Positions 7,592 through 15,860 of a stretch of DNA of 27,280 nucleotides are shown one piece after another; positions within the stretch are counted from its first letter, which is position 1; every line of letters begins with the position of its first letter. Under the pieces are notes generated by a model, which saw nothing but the letters and a program-made list of their open reading frames with translations, had not been told where the DNA came from and made no database searches. The position numbers and the translations under genes were made by a program. The stretch covers positions 1-27,280 of the forward strand of contig JBMYRC010000048.1 of assembly GCA_049601975.1 (NCBI GenBank), in the 5' to 3' direction. The DNA is from UBA6544 sp049601975 (GTDB taxonomy: Bacteria > Pseudomonadota > Alphaproteobacteria > UBA8366).

Positions 7592-7875
7592 TATCCCTCG
7601 ACGAATACCATATTGCCGAGCGAATTGTCGGTCCGGTCCTTGATGATGTTCTGGTAGTCGGCCGAATTGTACCACTTCTTCAAGGTGGTCATGTTCGGAA
7701 ACTCCAAGACGACCATGCGCTTCGGTGCCCATTCCCCTTCCATGGGCTCAACGTCGCCGCCGCGCACCATGTACTTGCCGCCATGTTTCTCGATCGTCGC
7801 GGGTACCGCTTCTTGGTATTTCTTGAACCCTTCGGGATTGGTCACTTCAATATCGGCGATCAGATAAGCCGGCAT
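7588..7875 (-). CDS. DUF1330 family protein
   Basis: This 95-residue protein has the DUF1330 pattern: MPAYLIADIEVTNPEGFKKY at the start, then GGKYMVRGGDVEPMEG, RMVVLEFPN and a C-terminal WYNSADYQ. The family adopts a dimeric ferredoxin-like (ABM-like) fold, and its biochemical role is unknown. The ATG at 7875 follows a strong GGGGGAGAAG site. It is the first gene of a two-gene operon with the alpha/beta hydrolase, which begins inside its stop codon. A role next to the hydrolase in the same degradation route is inference. Confidence 0.9.
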   Translation of the reverse strand: MPAYLIADIEVTNPEGFKKYQEAVPATIEKHGGKYMVRGGDVEPMEGEWAPKRMVVLEFPNMTTLKKWYNSADYQNIIKDRTDNSLGNMVFVEGY

Positions 7876-7990
7876 GTCTTCTCCCCCGTTCGGTTTGCCA
7901 ACGTCCGGGATGGAGTCTAGCATTCCGGCCAAAATTGCAAGCCCGTGCGCGCATTTTCGTGTCGGGCCGCCCAACCTGGAAGGACGCGAA

Positions 7991-8626
7991 ATGACACTCG
8001 ATCTTTACGCTTGGAATACATCAAACGGACGCAAAATCTCGATCATGCTCGAGGAACTGGGTGTCGATTATAACTTCCACCTGATCAATATCGGCAAGGA
8101 CGAGCAGTTTGCGCCGGACTTCCTGAAGGTCAGCCCGAACAACCGCATTCCCGCCATCGTCGACAGTGACGGCCCTGGTGGAAAGCCCTACTCGATGTTC
8201 GAATCCGGCGCGATGTTGATCTACCTCGCCGAAAAATTCGGAAAGTTCTATCCGACGGACGAAGTCAAACGCTATGAAACCTTGGTCTGGCTGATGTGGC
8301 AGATGGGCGGGGTTGGTCCGATGTTCGGCCAGGTCCATCACTTCGAGCGTGCCGCCAAGGAAGACGTGCCCTACGGCAAGAAACGCTACGGCGACGAAGC
8401 CCGCCGCCTCTATGGTGTCATGGACCGGAGGCTGGCCGAATCGAAGTATCTCGGGTGCGATGAATACACCATCGCCGATATCGCAACGTATCCCTGGGTC
8501 GCGCGCTACGACTGGCAGAATATAGACTTGACGGACTTCCCGAATGTGAAGCGCTGGTTCGACGAATTAAGCGCCCGCCCGGCTGTCGACAAAGGCATGA
8601 ACGTCTTGGCCCCACCCGCTTCGTGA
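7991..8626 (+). CDS. Glutathione S-transferase, YfcG/nu-like
   Basis: This 211-residue GST starts LDLYAWNTSNGRKISIMLEE. The Thr/Asn-rich WNTSNGRK replaces the usual catalytic Tyr or Ser, as in YfcG/YghU (nu-class) enzymes, which act as disulfide-bond oxidoreductases using glutathione. VSPNNRIPAIVD carries the cis-proline and FESGAMLIYLAEK the glutathione-binding E71-S72 pair. The start at 7991 has AAGGA upstream. The stop overlaps the GTG start of the RidA-like gene by four bases, so the two are co-translated. It is divergent from the DUF1330/hydrolase operon. Confidence 0.92.
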   Translation: MTLDLYAWNTSNGRKISIMLEELGVDYNFHLINIGKDEQFAPDFLKVSPNNRIPAIVDSDGPGGKPYSMFESGAMLIYLAEKFGKFYPTDEVKRYETLVWLMWQMGGVGPMFGQVHHFERAAKEDVPYGKKRYGDEARRLYGVMDRRLAESKYLGCDEYTIADIATYPWVARYDWQNIDLTDFPNVKRWFDELSARPAVDKGMNVLAPPAS

Positions 8627-9099
8627 GCCGGATCGAGGCCAAACTCGCGGAGATGGGCTTCGAATTGCCGGAGCCCTGGCCCTATCCAAGCCCGAACCGC
8701 ACGGCGGTCGTGCAAGTTGGCCCGATCCTCTATGTGTCGGGCCACGGGCCGGGTTTTCCCGATCTTCCAGACGTTCGCCATAAGGGCAAAGTCGGCCTCG
8801 ACGTCACGGTCGAGGAAGGTTACGCCACCGCGCGGGCCGTCATGCTGATGATCGTCGCCTCGCTGAAGCAATTCACCGGCGATCTGGATCGAGTAAAACG
8901 TGTCGTGCGGCTCTACGGTATGGTCAATGGCGGACCCGACTTCCGGGATTATCCAAAGGTGATCGACGGTGCCTCGGATTTCGTCTACGAGCTCTGGGGT
9001 CCTGAATTTGGCCAACACGCCCGCACCGCCATCGGCGCCGGCGGCCTTCCCCACGACATCGTGGTCGAGATCAACGGTGAGTTCGAGATAGCGGACTAA
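8623..9099 (+). CDS. RidA (YjgF/UK114)-family protein
   Basis: This 158-residue protein belongs to the RidA/YjgF superfamily. VGPILYVSGHGPGFP forms the first strand-turn, and the C-terminal ARTAIGAGGLPHDIVVEINGEFEI holds the conserved Arg (R134) and the LP turn. RidA proteins hydrolyse reactive enamine/imine intermediates; this longer subgroup with an N-terminal IEAKLAEMGFELP extension is common in alphaproteobacteria and less well characterised. It starts at a GTG overlapping the stop of the GST gene (GTGA). The arginine that binds the carboxylate of imine acids in RidA is kept. The final strand has VEIN where archetypal RidA has VEIE, so activity may differ. Confidence 0.9.
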   Translation: MSRIEAKLAEMGFELPEPWPYPSPNRTAVVQVGPILYVSGHGPGFPDLPDVRHKGKVGLDVTVEEGYATARAVMLMIVASLKQFTGDLDRVKRVVRLYGMVNGGPDFRDYPKVIDGASDFVYELWGPEFGQHARTAIGAGGLPHDIVVEINGEFEIAD

Positions 9100-9113
9100 C
9101 GATAACTCACCCC

Positions 9114-9959
9114 TTAGCTCTCTCGTATTTTTTCCAGAACCGGCAGGATGAAACTACGGAACAAATCCGGGTTTTCTGACATCGGGAAATGACCGATACC
9201 TTCCATGACGGTCACCTGCGAACCCTTGATTCGTGCAGCAGTCGCTTCAGTGCGCTCCGGTGTGCAGGAGGAATCGTATTCGCCCGACAAGAGATAGACC
9301 GGGCATTTCTCCGTATCGATCAGCGGCGAGCGGTCGTCGAAATCGCCGTCGTGCCAATAGAAGAACAAGTCGCCCTTAAAGATACCGGGGCCACCCTGCA
9401 TATAATGCCAAAGCGTCTCCCAGCGGTATTCATCCGGGCTCTGCGGCGCCACCTGTGCGGAGACGAAAGCCGAGGCAATCTCGCCGCCGTTTACGTCAGG
9501 ACGGTGGAGCCATTCGAGATCGTAATAGGCGTTCAACTTGTCCGACCCTTCAAGTGCGATCACCGCCTTGAAGTATCCCGCCTGTTCCAAGGCCAAGTGC
9601 AGAACCACACGCCCGCCCATCGAACAACCCATGACGACGGGGTCGACCAACTCATAGGCGTCGCAGAATGCCATCACCGTCTCCTTGTAGAGATCAGTGC
9701 TCAGCTTGTACTCGCCCTCCCGAAAGCCCGGAGGCGGGTTGGATTTACCGTGCCAGGGTAAATCGAAGGCAATGACCCGGTAGTGGTCCGTAATCGACTT
9801 GTCGCACAGAAGATGGCGGTATTGGCGCGCGTCGGAGCCCGCCGTGTGCAGGCAAACCAGTGGAATGCCCGACCCTGCTTCCTCTACATATATCCGGCAA
9901 AGTTTGCCGTCTACTTCCATGGTGAAATAGCGCCCGGTGATCGGCTCGAATTCCGGCAT
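9114..9959 (-). CDS. Alpha/beta hydrolase
   Basis: This is a 281-residue alpha/beta hydrolase with all landmarks: LVCLHTAGSDARQY around the oxyanion region, FDLPWHGKS, the nucleophile elbow GCSMGG (S113), the acid in SGEYDSSCTPE (D229), and IGHFPMSENPD with H257. The organisation resembles 3-oxoadipate enol-lactonase or C-C hydrolase-type enzymes, but the substrate is unknown. It follows the SCP2-like gene by three bases and is the second gene of a two-gene operon. This is the second hydrolase in the cluster; it differs clearly from that at 6743-7591. Confidence 0.92.
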   Translation of the reverse strand: MPEFEPITGRYFTMEVDGKLCRIYVEEAGSGIPLVCLHTAGSDARQYRHLLCDKSITDHYRVIAFDLPWHGKSNPPPGFREGEYKLSTDLYKETVMAFCDAYELVDPVVMGCSMGGRVVLHLALEQAGYFKAVIALEGSDKLNAYYDLEWLHRPDVNGGEIASAFVSAQVAPQSPDEYRWETLWHYMQGGPGIFKGDLFFYWHDGDFDDRSPLIDTEKCPVYLLSGEYDSSCTPERTEATAARIKGSQVTVMEGIGHFPMSENPDLFRSFILPVLEKIRES

Positions 9960-9962
9960 GAT

Positions 9963-10325
9963 TCAGGTTTCCTTCCGGCGCGGACTGGCGATGACATCCT
10001 TGAAATACTGAAGGTTTTGCATCAACGGCAGCAGATCACCGTCGATCTTCGCCAACCCCTTGGGCAGCATGCTCCAAATATCGTGATAGTCGCGCTTCGG
10101 CATCGGTGACCAATGCTCCGCCCAGGTCTCCCGCGCGGCGCGAATCGTGAAACAACCCGTGTCAGTCGCCAAGCCGCGCGGTGCTACGGCCGCCACTTTT
10201 CCTTCGGCAATCGTGACCACATAATCCTCGGCGTCGATTCCCAAAAGGAAACTGAGATTGACCCAACGGCCGCGCCGAACCAATGCGGTGTCGGCGTTAA
10301 CGCGCGTTTGCATATTTTCAAGCAT
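9963..10325 (-). CDS. Small SCP2-like domain protein
   Basis: This 120-residue protein starts at an ATG with an excellent AGGAGG ribosome binding site. The central part, LLGIDAEDYVVTIAEGKVAAVAP followed by GCFTIRAARETW (numbers 30-70 approximately), resembles the SCP2 sterol/lipid-transfer fold, in which a ligand-binding sheet is followed by an alpha segment. The C-terminus (LPLMQNLQYFKDVIASPR) also fits. The assignment is from pattern only. It precedes the alpha/beta hydrolase by three bases and is divergent from the enoyl-CoA hydratase gene. An acyl or hydrophobic ligand carrier for the hydrolase is a reasonable inference. Confidence 0.7.
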   Translation of the reverse strand: MLENMQTRVNADTALVRRGRWVNLSFLLGIDAEDYVVTIAEGKVAAVAPRGLATDTGCFTIRAARETWAEHWSPMPKRDYHDIWSMLPKGLAKIDGDLLPLMQNLQYFKDVIASPRRKET

Positions 10326-10396
10326 TCCCCACCCTCCTATTGCTCAATTGAACTATCATGCGGGGCGCGGATGTCGACACACTATGGGGGAACGAT

Positions 10397-11178
10397 ATGA
10401 CTGAGTTTTTGAAGATCCAGAAAGATGGCCACATTCTACGGGTCACCTTAAACCGTCCCGAGCGCCGAAACGCCCTTTCGACGCCCATATGTCACGGCTT
10501 AATCGATCTCCCGGCACAGGTGGAAGCCGATATGGATTCCGCTGCGTGGTGATCACCGGTGCCGGCGAAGGCTTTTGTTCCGGCACCGACCTCAAGGAAC
10601 GCAAGGGGGGAGACGAGACCGCACGATGGGATCACGTGGAGCTTGTCGACCGGGCATTGCTCAATATCGAGAAGATCCCTGTACCGGTCATTTCCGCCGT
10701 AAGCGATCATGCGCTCGGCGGCGGTACAGAGCTGGCACTCGGCTGCGATATTCGTCTCGCCGTAAAACACGCGGATTTCGGCCTCACCGAGACCGGCATC
10801 GGCATCGGCATCATCCCGACCGGCAGTATCGTGCGCCTGCTCCGCGATGGATACGATGCGCTCAACTCGCTGCTCACATATACCGCAGGCCGTTTCAGCG
10901 CCGCGCAAATGCTGGAGATGGGCTTAATCCAACAAGTGTCCGATGATGTGCCGCAGCTCATGGATCGGACGGATGTATTAGCACGGCAGATCGCGCAGAA
11001 CGCACCCTTGGCCTTACACGCGGCAAAGAAGGTGAAGCGCACCTTGGCAATGGGAAAAACTGCGGATGCGATGGAATCCGCCGAAGCCATTCGACGCACC
11101 CTTATTGGAACCACCGATTGCCTCGAAGGTCTCGCCGCCTTCGCAGAGAAGCGGGACCTAATATTCACCGAGCAATAG
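10397..11178 (+). pseudogene. Enoyl-CoA hydratase/isomerase family, frameshifted
   Basis: The frame from the ATG at 10397 (with GGGGGAACG upstream) reads a crotonase N-terminus, LRVTLNRPERRNALS, then ends at TGA 10550-10552. The rest of the family continues in another frame to 11178. Adding one G after position 10537 gives DMDVRCVVITGAGEGFCSG, exactly the expected crotonase sequence, and a 260-residue protein of normal size. The C-terminal part keeps the oxyanion-hole segments (GFCSGTDLKE, HALGGGTELALGCD) and both catalytic-type glutamates. The usual PGAGGTQRL turn is replaced by PTGSIVRLL. The family hydrates or isomerises acyl-CoA thioesters. The lesion may be a sequencing error, since the rest is well conserved. 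Confidence 0.82.
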
Positions 11179-11285
11179 TTTGCATATTCATGTGTTTTTA
11201 TGCATTTGTCTGAATATTATGAATACTCATTGGACTTCGTCTCTAATCCTCCGCTGAATTACGTCAGTTAAGAGGAACCTCCGTC
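11179..11285 (+). promoter_or_regulatory. AT-rich leader upstream of tupBCA
   Basis: The 107 bases before tupB are far more AT-rich than the surroundings. They hold an inverted pair TGCATA (11181-11186) and TATGCA (11199-11204), and a second pair TATTCAT (11185-11191) and ATGAATA (11219-11225). A ribosome binding site, AAGAGGAA, lies just before the ATG at 11286. This is a plausible promoter and operator region for the transporter; no canonical ModE box is seen. Confidence 0.4.
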
Positions 11286-11993
11286 ATGCAGGATTTCGCG
11301 GCGGCCTTTATCGAGGCTTTCAATTTACTTGCACGCGCCGACAGCGATTTGCTGGAGATCGTCGGCCTTTCTCTACGCGTCAGCCTCTCCGCCGTCATAC
11401 TCTCCTGCCTGATCGGGTTTCCCATCGGCGCAGCCCTCGGAATTGGCCGCTTTCCCGGGCGCCAAACGCTCATTGTCTGCGTCAATGCCCTCATGGGACT
11501 GCCGCCTGTTGTCGTCGGATTGATCGTCTATCTGTTTCTGTCGAATGCCGGGCCGCTCGGTTGGATGGAAATATTGTACTCTCCAACAGCGATGATCATC
11601 GCGCAAACCATTTTGGTGGCACCCATCGTGGCCGCGCTTTCCCGCCAGGTGGTCGCCGATCTTCACGCTGAATACGCGGAGCAATTCCGATCCCTTTCCG
11701 TGCCGACACGCACCGCTGTCGCAGCAATGCTGTGGGATGCCCGGCACAGCCTGGCCACCGTGGCGCTGGCTGGGTTCGGGAGGGCCATTGCTGAAGTCGG
11801 CGCGGTCATCATCGTCGGCGGTAATATCGATCATCTAACCCGCGTCATGACGACAGCCATCGCGCTGGAAACGTCGAGAGGAAACCTCGCCTTAGCCTTG
11901 GCTCTCGGCTTCATCCTTATTGTTCTGGCGCTCGCGGTGAATGCCGCCGTGGCAATTCTCCGTGGTGCATCGGAGCGTCATGCCGATGCGTGA
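11286..11993 (+). CDS. tupB: Tungstate ABC transporter permease TupB
   Basis: This 235-residue inner-membrane permease has about five to six hydrophobic helices. It carries the conserved cytoplasmic EAA-type loop near residues 155-185 (GFGRAIAEVGAVIIVGG), diagnostic of the TupB/ModB-type binding-protein-dependent permeases. The N-terminus and the segment MGLPPVVVGLIVYLFLS are typical of TupB. The start at 11286 has AGAGGAA upstream. It is the first gene of an overlapping tupB-tupC-tupA operon. The system imports tungstate for tungstoenzymes; the permease forms the channel. Assignment to tungstate rather than molybdate rests mainly on the adjacent TupA. Confidence 0.9.
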   Translation: MQDFAAAFIEAFNLLARADSDLLEIVGLSLRVSLSAVILSCLIGFPIGAALGIGRFPGRQTLIVCVNALMGLPPVVVGLIVYLFLSNAGPLGWMEILYSPTAMIIAQTILVAPIVAALSRQVVADLHAEYAEQFRSLSVPTRTAVAAMLWDARHSLATVALAGFGRAIAEVGAVIIVGGNIDHLTRVMTTAIALETSRGNLALALALGFILIVLALAVNAAVAILRGASERHADA

Positions 11994-12699
11994 AGCCCTC
12001 CTGCCGGCAAGCATTTCCGGATTGACCTTTGAAGCCAGCGGCCGCCGTTTGATCGACGACGCGCATCTTGAGCTGCAGCCGGGCGCGATCACGATGATCA
12101 TGGGGCCGAACGGCGCCGGTAAGAGCCTATTACTGCGCTTGCTTCATGGATTGATCGTACCGTCGGCGGGAGACATTCAATGGGGAACACGCACGCCCAG
12201 CGAAGATACCCGGTATCAGCAAGCCATGGTCTTTCAACGACCGGTCATGTTGCGCCGGTCCGTCGCCGCCAATATCGATTTTGCACTCAAATTGCGCGGC
12301 GAGCGGAACATTGAGACCCGAAACCATATTCTGTCGACCGTCGGTCTGGAGGACCGTACCAAACAACCGGCGCGTCTGCTTTCAGGTGGCGAACAGCAAC
12401 GCCTCTCCCTCGCCCGAGCGCTGGCAACGGAGCCAGACGTGCTGTTCTTGGACGAGCCGACCGCACATCTGGACCCGGCATCGACAGCCGCAATCGAAGA
12501 TATCGTCCGGGAAGCTCATCGCGTGGGCACTAAGATCGTTTTCGTCAGTCACGATATCGGACAAGCACGCCGTCTGGCCGACGAAGTGGTTTTCATGCAT
12601 CGCGGCCGCATTCTGGAACAGACACCGGCCGCCCAATTTTTCGAGACCCCAGTATCGCCGGAGGCTAAGCACTTTCTGGCGGGAGAACTCGTCCTTTGA
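11980..12699 (+). CDS. tupC: Tungstate ABC transporter ATPase TupC
   Basis: This 239-residue ABC ATPase has all nucleotide-binding motifs: Walker A GPNGAGKS (42-49), Q-loop VFQRP (Q86), signature LSGGEQQRLSLARAL (134-148), Walker B VLFLDEPTAHLD (154-165) and switch histidine VSHD (H191). It lacks a C-terminal regulatory TOBE domain, unlike typical ModC, and this fits TupC. The ATG at 11980 has GGAG at a normal distance and overlaps the end of tupB by 14 bases; a second ATG at 11986 is possible. Its stop abuts the tupA start (TGATG), so the three genes are translationally coupled. Confidence 0.92.
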   Translation: MPMREALLPASISGLTFEASGRRLIDDAHLELQPGAITMIMGPNGAGKSLLLRLLHGLIVPSAGDIQWGTRTPSEDTRYQQAMVFQRPVMLRRSVAANIDFALKLRGERNIETRNHILSTVGLEDRTKQPARLLSGGEQQRLSLARALATEPDVLFLDEPTAHLDPASTAAIEDIVREAHRVGTKIVFVSHDIGQARRLADEVVFMHRGRILEQTPAAQFFETPVSPEAKHFLAGELVL

Positions 12700-13526
12700 T
12701 GGTCCGATCGATATTCGCTTTCCTTGCGATTTGGACGCTTGGACTTGGAATTCCAGGCGATGCCGACGCAACGGAACGCTCTCTCACCCTGCAATCGACG
12801 ACCTCAACCGCCAATTCGGGCCTATACGATCATCTGTTGCCAGTATTCGAGGATGAGACCGGTATTAAGGTTCACGTGGTCGCCGTCGGCACCGGGCAAG
12901 CGATACGAAACGCCCGGAACGGCGATGGAGACGTGCTCCTGGTACATGCGAAAGAGGCCGAAGAGAAGTTCGTCGCCGACGGCTTCGGGGTAAAACGTTT
13001 CAATGTGATGTACAACGACTTCATCATCGTCGGCCCGCCCACCGATCCGGCCAAAATCGCAGGTCTCGCCAATGCCAAGGATGCCTTACGCAAAATCGCT
13101 TCTACCCGGGCGCTCTTTGCCTCACGTGGCGACGATTCGGGCACCCATAAGAAAGAATTGCGGCTTTGGGCCGCGGCCAACGTCGATCCAAGTAAAGAAA
13201 GCGGGACCTGGTATCGCGAAACCGGCTCCGGCATGGGGGCGACACTAAATGTCGGTGTTGGCATGGGAGCATATGTCCTGACGGACCGTGCGACCTGGCT
13301 AAGCTTTGGAAACAAAAAAGATTTCAGGATTCATATCCAAGGCGACAAATTTCTTTTTAATCAATACGGTATCGTATTAACTAATCCCACCATTCATCCC
13401 CGCGTGAAGGCTGGTGCTGGACAGAGGTTCATCGACTGGATTCTGAGCCCAAAGGGTCAACGTGCTATTGCTGGGCATAAATTGCTCGGAAAACAGCTCT
13501 TTTTCCCGAATGCAGCGCCGAGATAA
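12699..13526 (+). CDS. tupA: Tungstate-binding protein TupA
   Basis: This 275-residue protein has an N-terminal signal peptide (MVRSIFAFLAIWTLGLG, ending near GDADA). The mature start is the TupA-type signature TLQSTTSTANSGLYDHLLP. YNDFIIVGPPTDP and SRGDDSGTHKKEL are further TupA hallmarks, distinguishing it from ModA and WtpA. It binds tungstate in the periplasm with very high affinity and delivers it to TupBC; this is family knowledge. The ATG at 12699 shares one base with the tupC stop; a TTG at 12696 would add one residue and has a better-spaced GGGAG. The usual gene order is tupA first; here it is last. A palindromic repeat follows, then a convergent regulator. Confidence 0.93.
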   Translation: MVRSIFAFLAIWTLGLGIPGDADATERSLTLQSTTSTANSGLYDHLLPVFEDETGIKVHVVAVGTGQAIRNARNGDGDVLLVHAKEAEEKFVADGFGVKRFNVMYNDFIIVGPPTDPAKIAGLANAKDALRKIASTRALFASRGDDSGTHKKELRLWAAANVDPSKESGTWYRETGSGMGATLNVGVGMGAYVLTDRATWLSFGNKKDFRIHIQGDKFLFNQYGIVLTNPTIHPRVKAGAGQRFIDWILSPKGQRAIAGHKLLGKQLFFPNAAPR

Positions 13527-13538
13527 TATCCGGTAAGG

Positions 13539-13620
13539 CATCCTTTGACAGGCTCAAGATGAGGGGTACTGAGAATATTCTATAACCAAAATCGCCTCAT
13601 CCTGAGCTTGTCGAAGGATG
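13539..13620. repeat. Palindromic intergenic repeat, copy 1
   Basis: Two 26-base arms (13539-13564 and 13595-13620) form an inverted repeat matching at 23 of 26 positions, with a 30-base loop. The core GACAGGCTCA-x-GATGAGG is the dispersed palindromic motif often seen between genes in alphaproteobacterial genomes. A second copy lies at 26846-26920. It sits between the convergent ends of tupA and the regulator and may also serve as a transcript-end or stability hairpin. Confidence 0.85.
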
Positions 13621-13648
13621 ACAGTGCCAAAACCTGAACAACGTCACC

Positions 13649-14530
13649 TTACGCGCCGTTCATCCTCACTTTACCGAGCGAACCGATATCATAGCCGCCC
13701 ATTTCCGCCGCACGGACTCGGAAAGCTTCCGTCGCGGCGAAGGACAACAGCGCCTGGACAGGCTCTTCGAAATAGTCGCGACGCCAGATCGCCAAATCAT
13801 ACCGCTCTCGAAACAGTGCCTCGAAGCCAAGCCGCTGCTGACGGGCGACCGCCTCGATTCCGAGCCCAGCATCGCCCTTGCCTTCGGCCACCGCTATGGC
13901 GACATCGATTTCGCTTCGGGCTGGCGTTTCCAGCATATCGAGTGTCGCAGGATCCAACCCCTCTCGCGCCATGAGATGGCTGAGCAAGATATAGGAACCC
14001 GCTTGTTTCTGTCTCGGAATGAATTTCCCCTGCCCTAGATCGGCAATTCCCTTGATGTTCTTTGGATTTCCAGGCGCAACGATCAATCCCTGCTGACGGG
14101 TCGCCCATTCGATCAGCACGACCGGCATGCCGTGGAGCACTTGCGCCACATGCCCGACATTCCAATCGTCGCGCTCCGATTCGAAAACATGCATCCCGCA
14201 AGCGACGGCCTTCCCTTCGCCGAGACGCGTCAACCCGTCCAAACTGCCGTCGAAAAATGTCGCAATTCCGCTACCGGATTCCCGTAAAGCCCAATCGAGG
14301 AGAGGGTCGTGACTTCCCGCCAGAACCAAGGGCGGTTGCAGGACGCTATCGATACCGGATTGCGTCTGCGCGTTGCGGCGCACCCAGGCCTCGACCAATT
14401 CGCGGGGAAACAATAGTTTTCCGGTGACCCGGCTGACCGGGATCGAGCCTTCCTTTACCAGATCGTAGACCGTGCGCTCCTTAATGCGGAGCAAATCGGC
14501 GACTTCCTTGGTGGTTAGGAAACCCGCCAT
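13649..14530 (-). CDS. HTH plus periplasmic-binding-like regulator (PF12727 type)
   Basis: This 293-residue protein has an excisionase/MerR-like helix-turn-helix at residues 1-50 (FLTTKEVADLLRIKERTVYDLV). A large PBP-like domain follows at about 70-270, with LVLAGSHDPLLDWAL, PGNPKNIKGIADL and KQAGSYILLSHLM. The domain recalls ModA/TupA-type ligand-binding proteins and the PF12727 family, often found beside molybdate or tungstate genes. It faces tupBCA across the repeat, so it probably senses tungstate or molybdate and controls uptake or cofactor genes. That is inference. The ATG at 14530 is four bases after the rimO stop, so it is likely co-transcribed with rimO. It is not ModE or TunR, whose domain makeup differs. 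Confidence 0.82.
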   Translation of the reverse strand: MAGFLTTKEVADLLRIKERTVYDLVKEGSIPVSRVTGKLLFPRELVEAWVRRNAQTQSGIDSVLQPPLVLAGSHDPLLDWALRESGSGIATFFDGSLDGLTRLGEGKAVACGMHVFESERDDWNVGHVAQVLHGMPVVLIEWATRQQGLIVAPGNPKNIKGIADLGQGKFIPRQKQAGSYILLSHLMAREGLDPATLDMLETPARSEIDVAIAVAEGKGDAGLGIEAVARQQRLGFEALFRERYDLAIWRRDYFEEPVQALLSFAATEAFRVRAAEMGGYDIGSLGKVRMNGA

Positions 14531-14534
14531 CGGG

Positions 14535-15860
14535 TCAATTTTCCAACACTCGATCGGCCCAAAGGTCGTAATCGTCCGCGTGATCAACTTTGGCGGAGAC
14601 GATATCACCAGGGGCAAGCTCGTTATCGCCGTTTAGGAACACGCTGCCGTCAATTTCCGGTGCATCCCAATGAGAGCGGCCGATCGCGCCCTCCTCGTCT
14701 ACTTCATCGATAATGACCTCGATGGTGCGCCCAACTTTGGCCGCCATGCGCTTTTCGCTGATGCCACGCTGCCATTCCATGAAGCGGTGCCAGCGCTCGT
14801 CCTTGACCTCATCGGGGACCACTTTCGCAATCTCATTCGCGGGTGCACCCTCGACCGGCTCATACTTAAAGCATCCGACCCGGTCCAATTGAGCCTCTTC
14901 AAGCCAGCCTAGCAACTCCTCGAAATCCTCTTCTGTCTCTCCCGGAAATCCGACGATAAAGGTGGAACGCAACGCCAAGTCAGGTACTTCCGCACGCCAG
15001 CGTCCGATCCGCTCCAAGACCTTCTCTTGGTTCGCTGGACGGCGCATGGCTTTCAACACGCGCGGGTTTGCGTGTTGAAAGGGAATATCAAGATAAGGGA
15101 GAATTTTACCACTCGCCATGAGCGGCATGATCTCGTCCACGCTGGGATAAGGATAGACGTAGTGGAGGCGCACCCAAACGCCGAGTTCGCTCAAGGCGTC
15201 TGCCAGCTCGGTCATCCGTGCCTTCACGTCGCGGTCTCGCCATTTACTTTCAGCGTATTTCAGATCAACGCCATAGGCGCTGGTGTCCTGCGAGATCACC
15301 AGTAATTCCTTCACGCCAGCATTCGCCAGGCGTTCAGCTTCGTACATTACATCGTTGGCCACGCGGCTGCGCAAATTGCCGCGCAATTGTGGGATTATGC
15401 AGAAACTGCAGCGGTTGTTGCAGCCTTCGGATATTTTCAGATATGCATAATGACGGGGTGTGAGTTTGATACCCTCGGGCGGCACCAGGTCTTCAAATGG
15501 GTTCTGCGGCTGCGGCAACGCGTCATGCACCGCGCTCACGACTTCCTCATACTGGTGAGGCCCCGTGACGGCGAAAACCGCGGGGTGCGTTTCGCGGATG
15601 CGATCCTCTTCCACGCCAAGGCAACCAGTGACGATCACACGGCCGTTTTCCTGAATGGCCTCACCGATAGCGTCGAGAGATTCCGCCTTCGCAGTATCGA
15701 GGAAACCGCAGGTGTTCACGATGACGAGGTCTGCTCCGGCGTATTCGCCCGACAGCTCGTAGCCCTCGGCTCGCAGCTTCGAGAGAATGCGTTCGGAATC
15801 CACCAATGCCTTGGGACAACCAAGACTAACAATGCCAATTTTAGATGCGCTTTCAGTCAT
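14535..15860 (-). CDS. rimO: Ribosomal protein S12 methylthiotransferase RimO
   Basis: This 441-residue protein has the complete RimO architecture. The N-terminal MTTase domain contributes three cluster cysteines (VSLGCPKALVDSE C15, VNTCGF C51, VTGCLG C80). The radical-SAM core has CNNRCSFC (C147, C151, C154), and a C-terminal TRAM domain starts at about residue 378. SLGCPKALVDSE is specific for RimO against MiaB. The enzyme methylthiolates Asp88 of ribosomal protein S12, using two [4Fe-4S] clusters. The ATG at 15860 fits the family start; an open frame to 15923 adds 21 unlike residues. It leads into the regulator gene and is divergent from the carboxylase gene. Confidence 0.97.
   Translation of the reverse strand: MTESASKIGIVSLGCPKALVDSERILSKLRAEGYELSGEYAGADLVIVNTCGFLDTAKAESLDAIGEAIQENGRVIVTGCLGVEEDRIRETHPAVFAVTGPHQYEEVVSAVHDALPQPQNPFEDLVPPEGIKLTPRHYAYLKISEGCNNRCSFCIIPQLRGNLRSRVANDVMYEAERLANAGVKELLVISQDTSAYGVDLKYAESKWRDRDVKARMTELADALSELGVWVRLHYVYPYPSVDEIMPLMASGKILPYLDIPFQHANPRVLKAMRRPANQEKVLERIGRWRAEVPDLALRSTFIVGFPGETEEDFEELLGWLEEAQLDRVGCFKYEPVEGAPANEIAKVVPDEVKDERWHRFMEWQRGISEKRMAAKVGRTIEVIIDEVDEEGAIGRSHWDAPEIDGSVFLNGDNELAPGDIVSAKVDHADDYDLWADRVLEN

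Noticed and set aside
10344..10351. TCAATTGA palindrome between the SCP2-like and hydratase genes
   Set aside because: Too short to support an operator on its own.
13649..14530. Regulator considered as ModE or TunR
   Set aside because: ModE has a different winged HTH with TOBE/MOP-type domains and TunR has a recombinase-like DNA-binding domain; here an excisionase-type HTH is joined to a periplasmic-binding-like domain.
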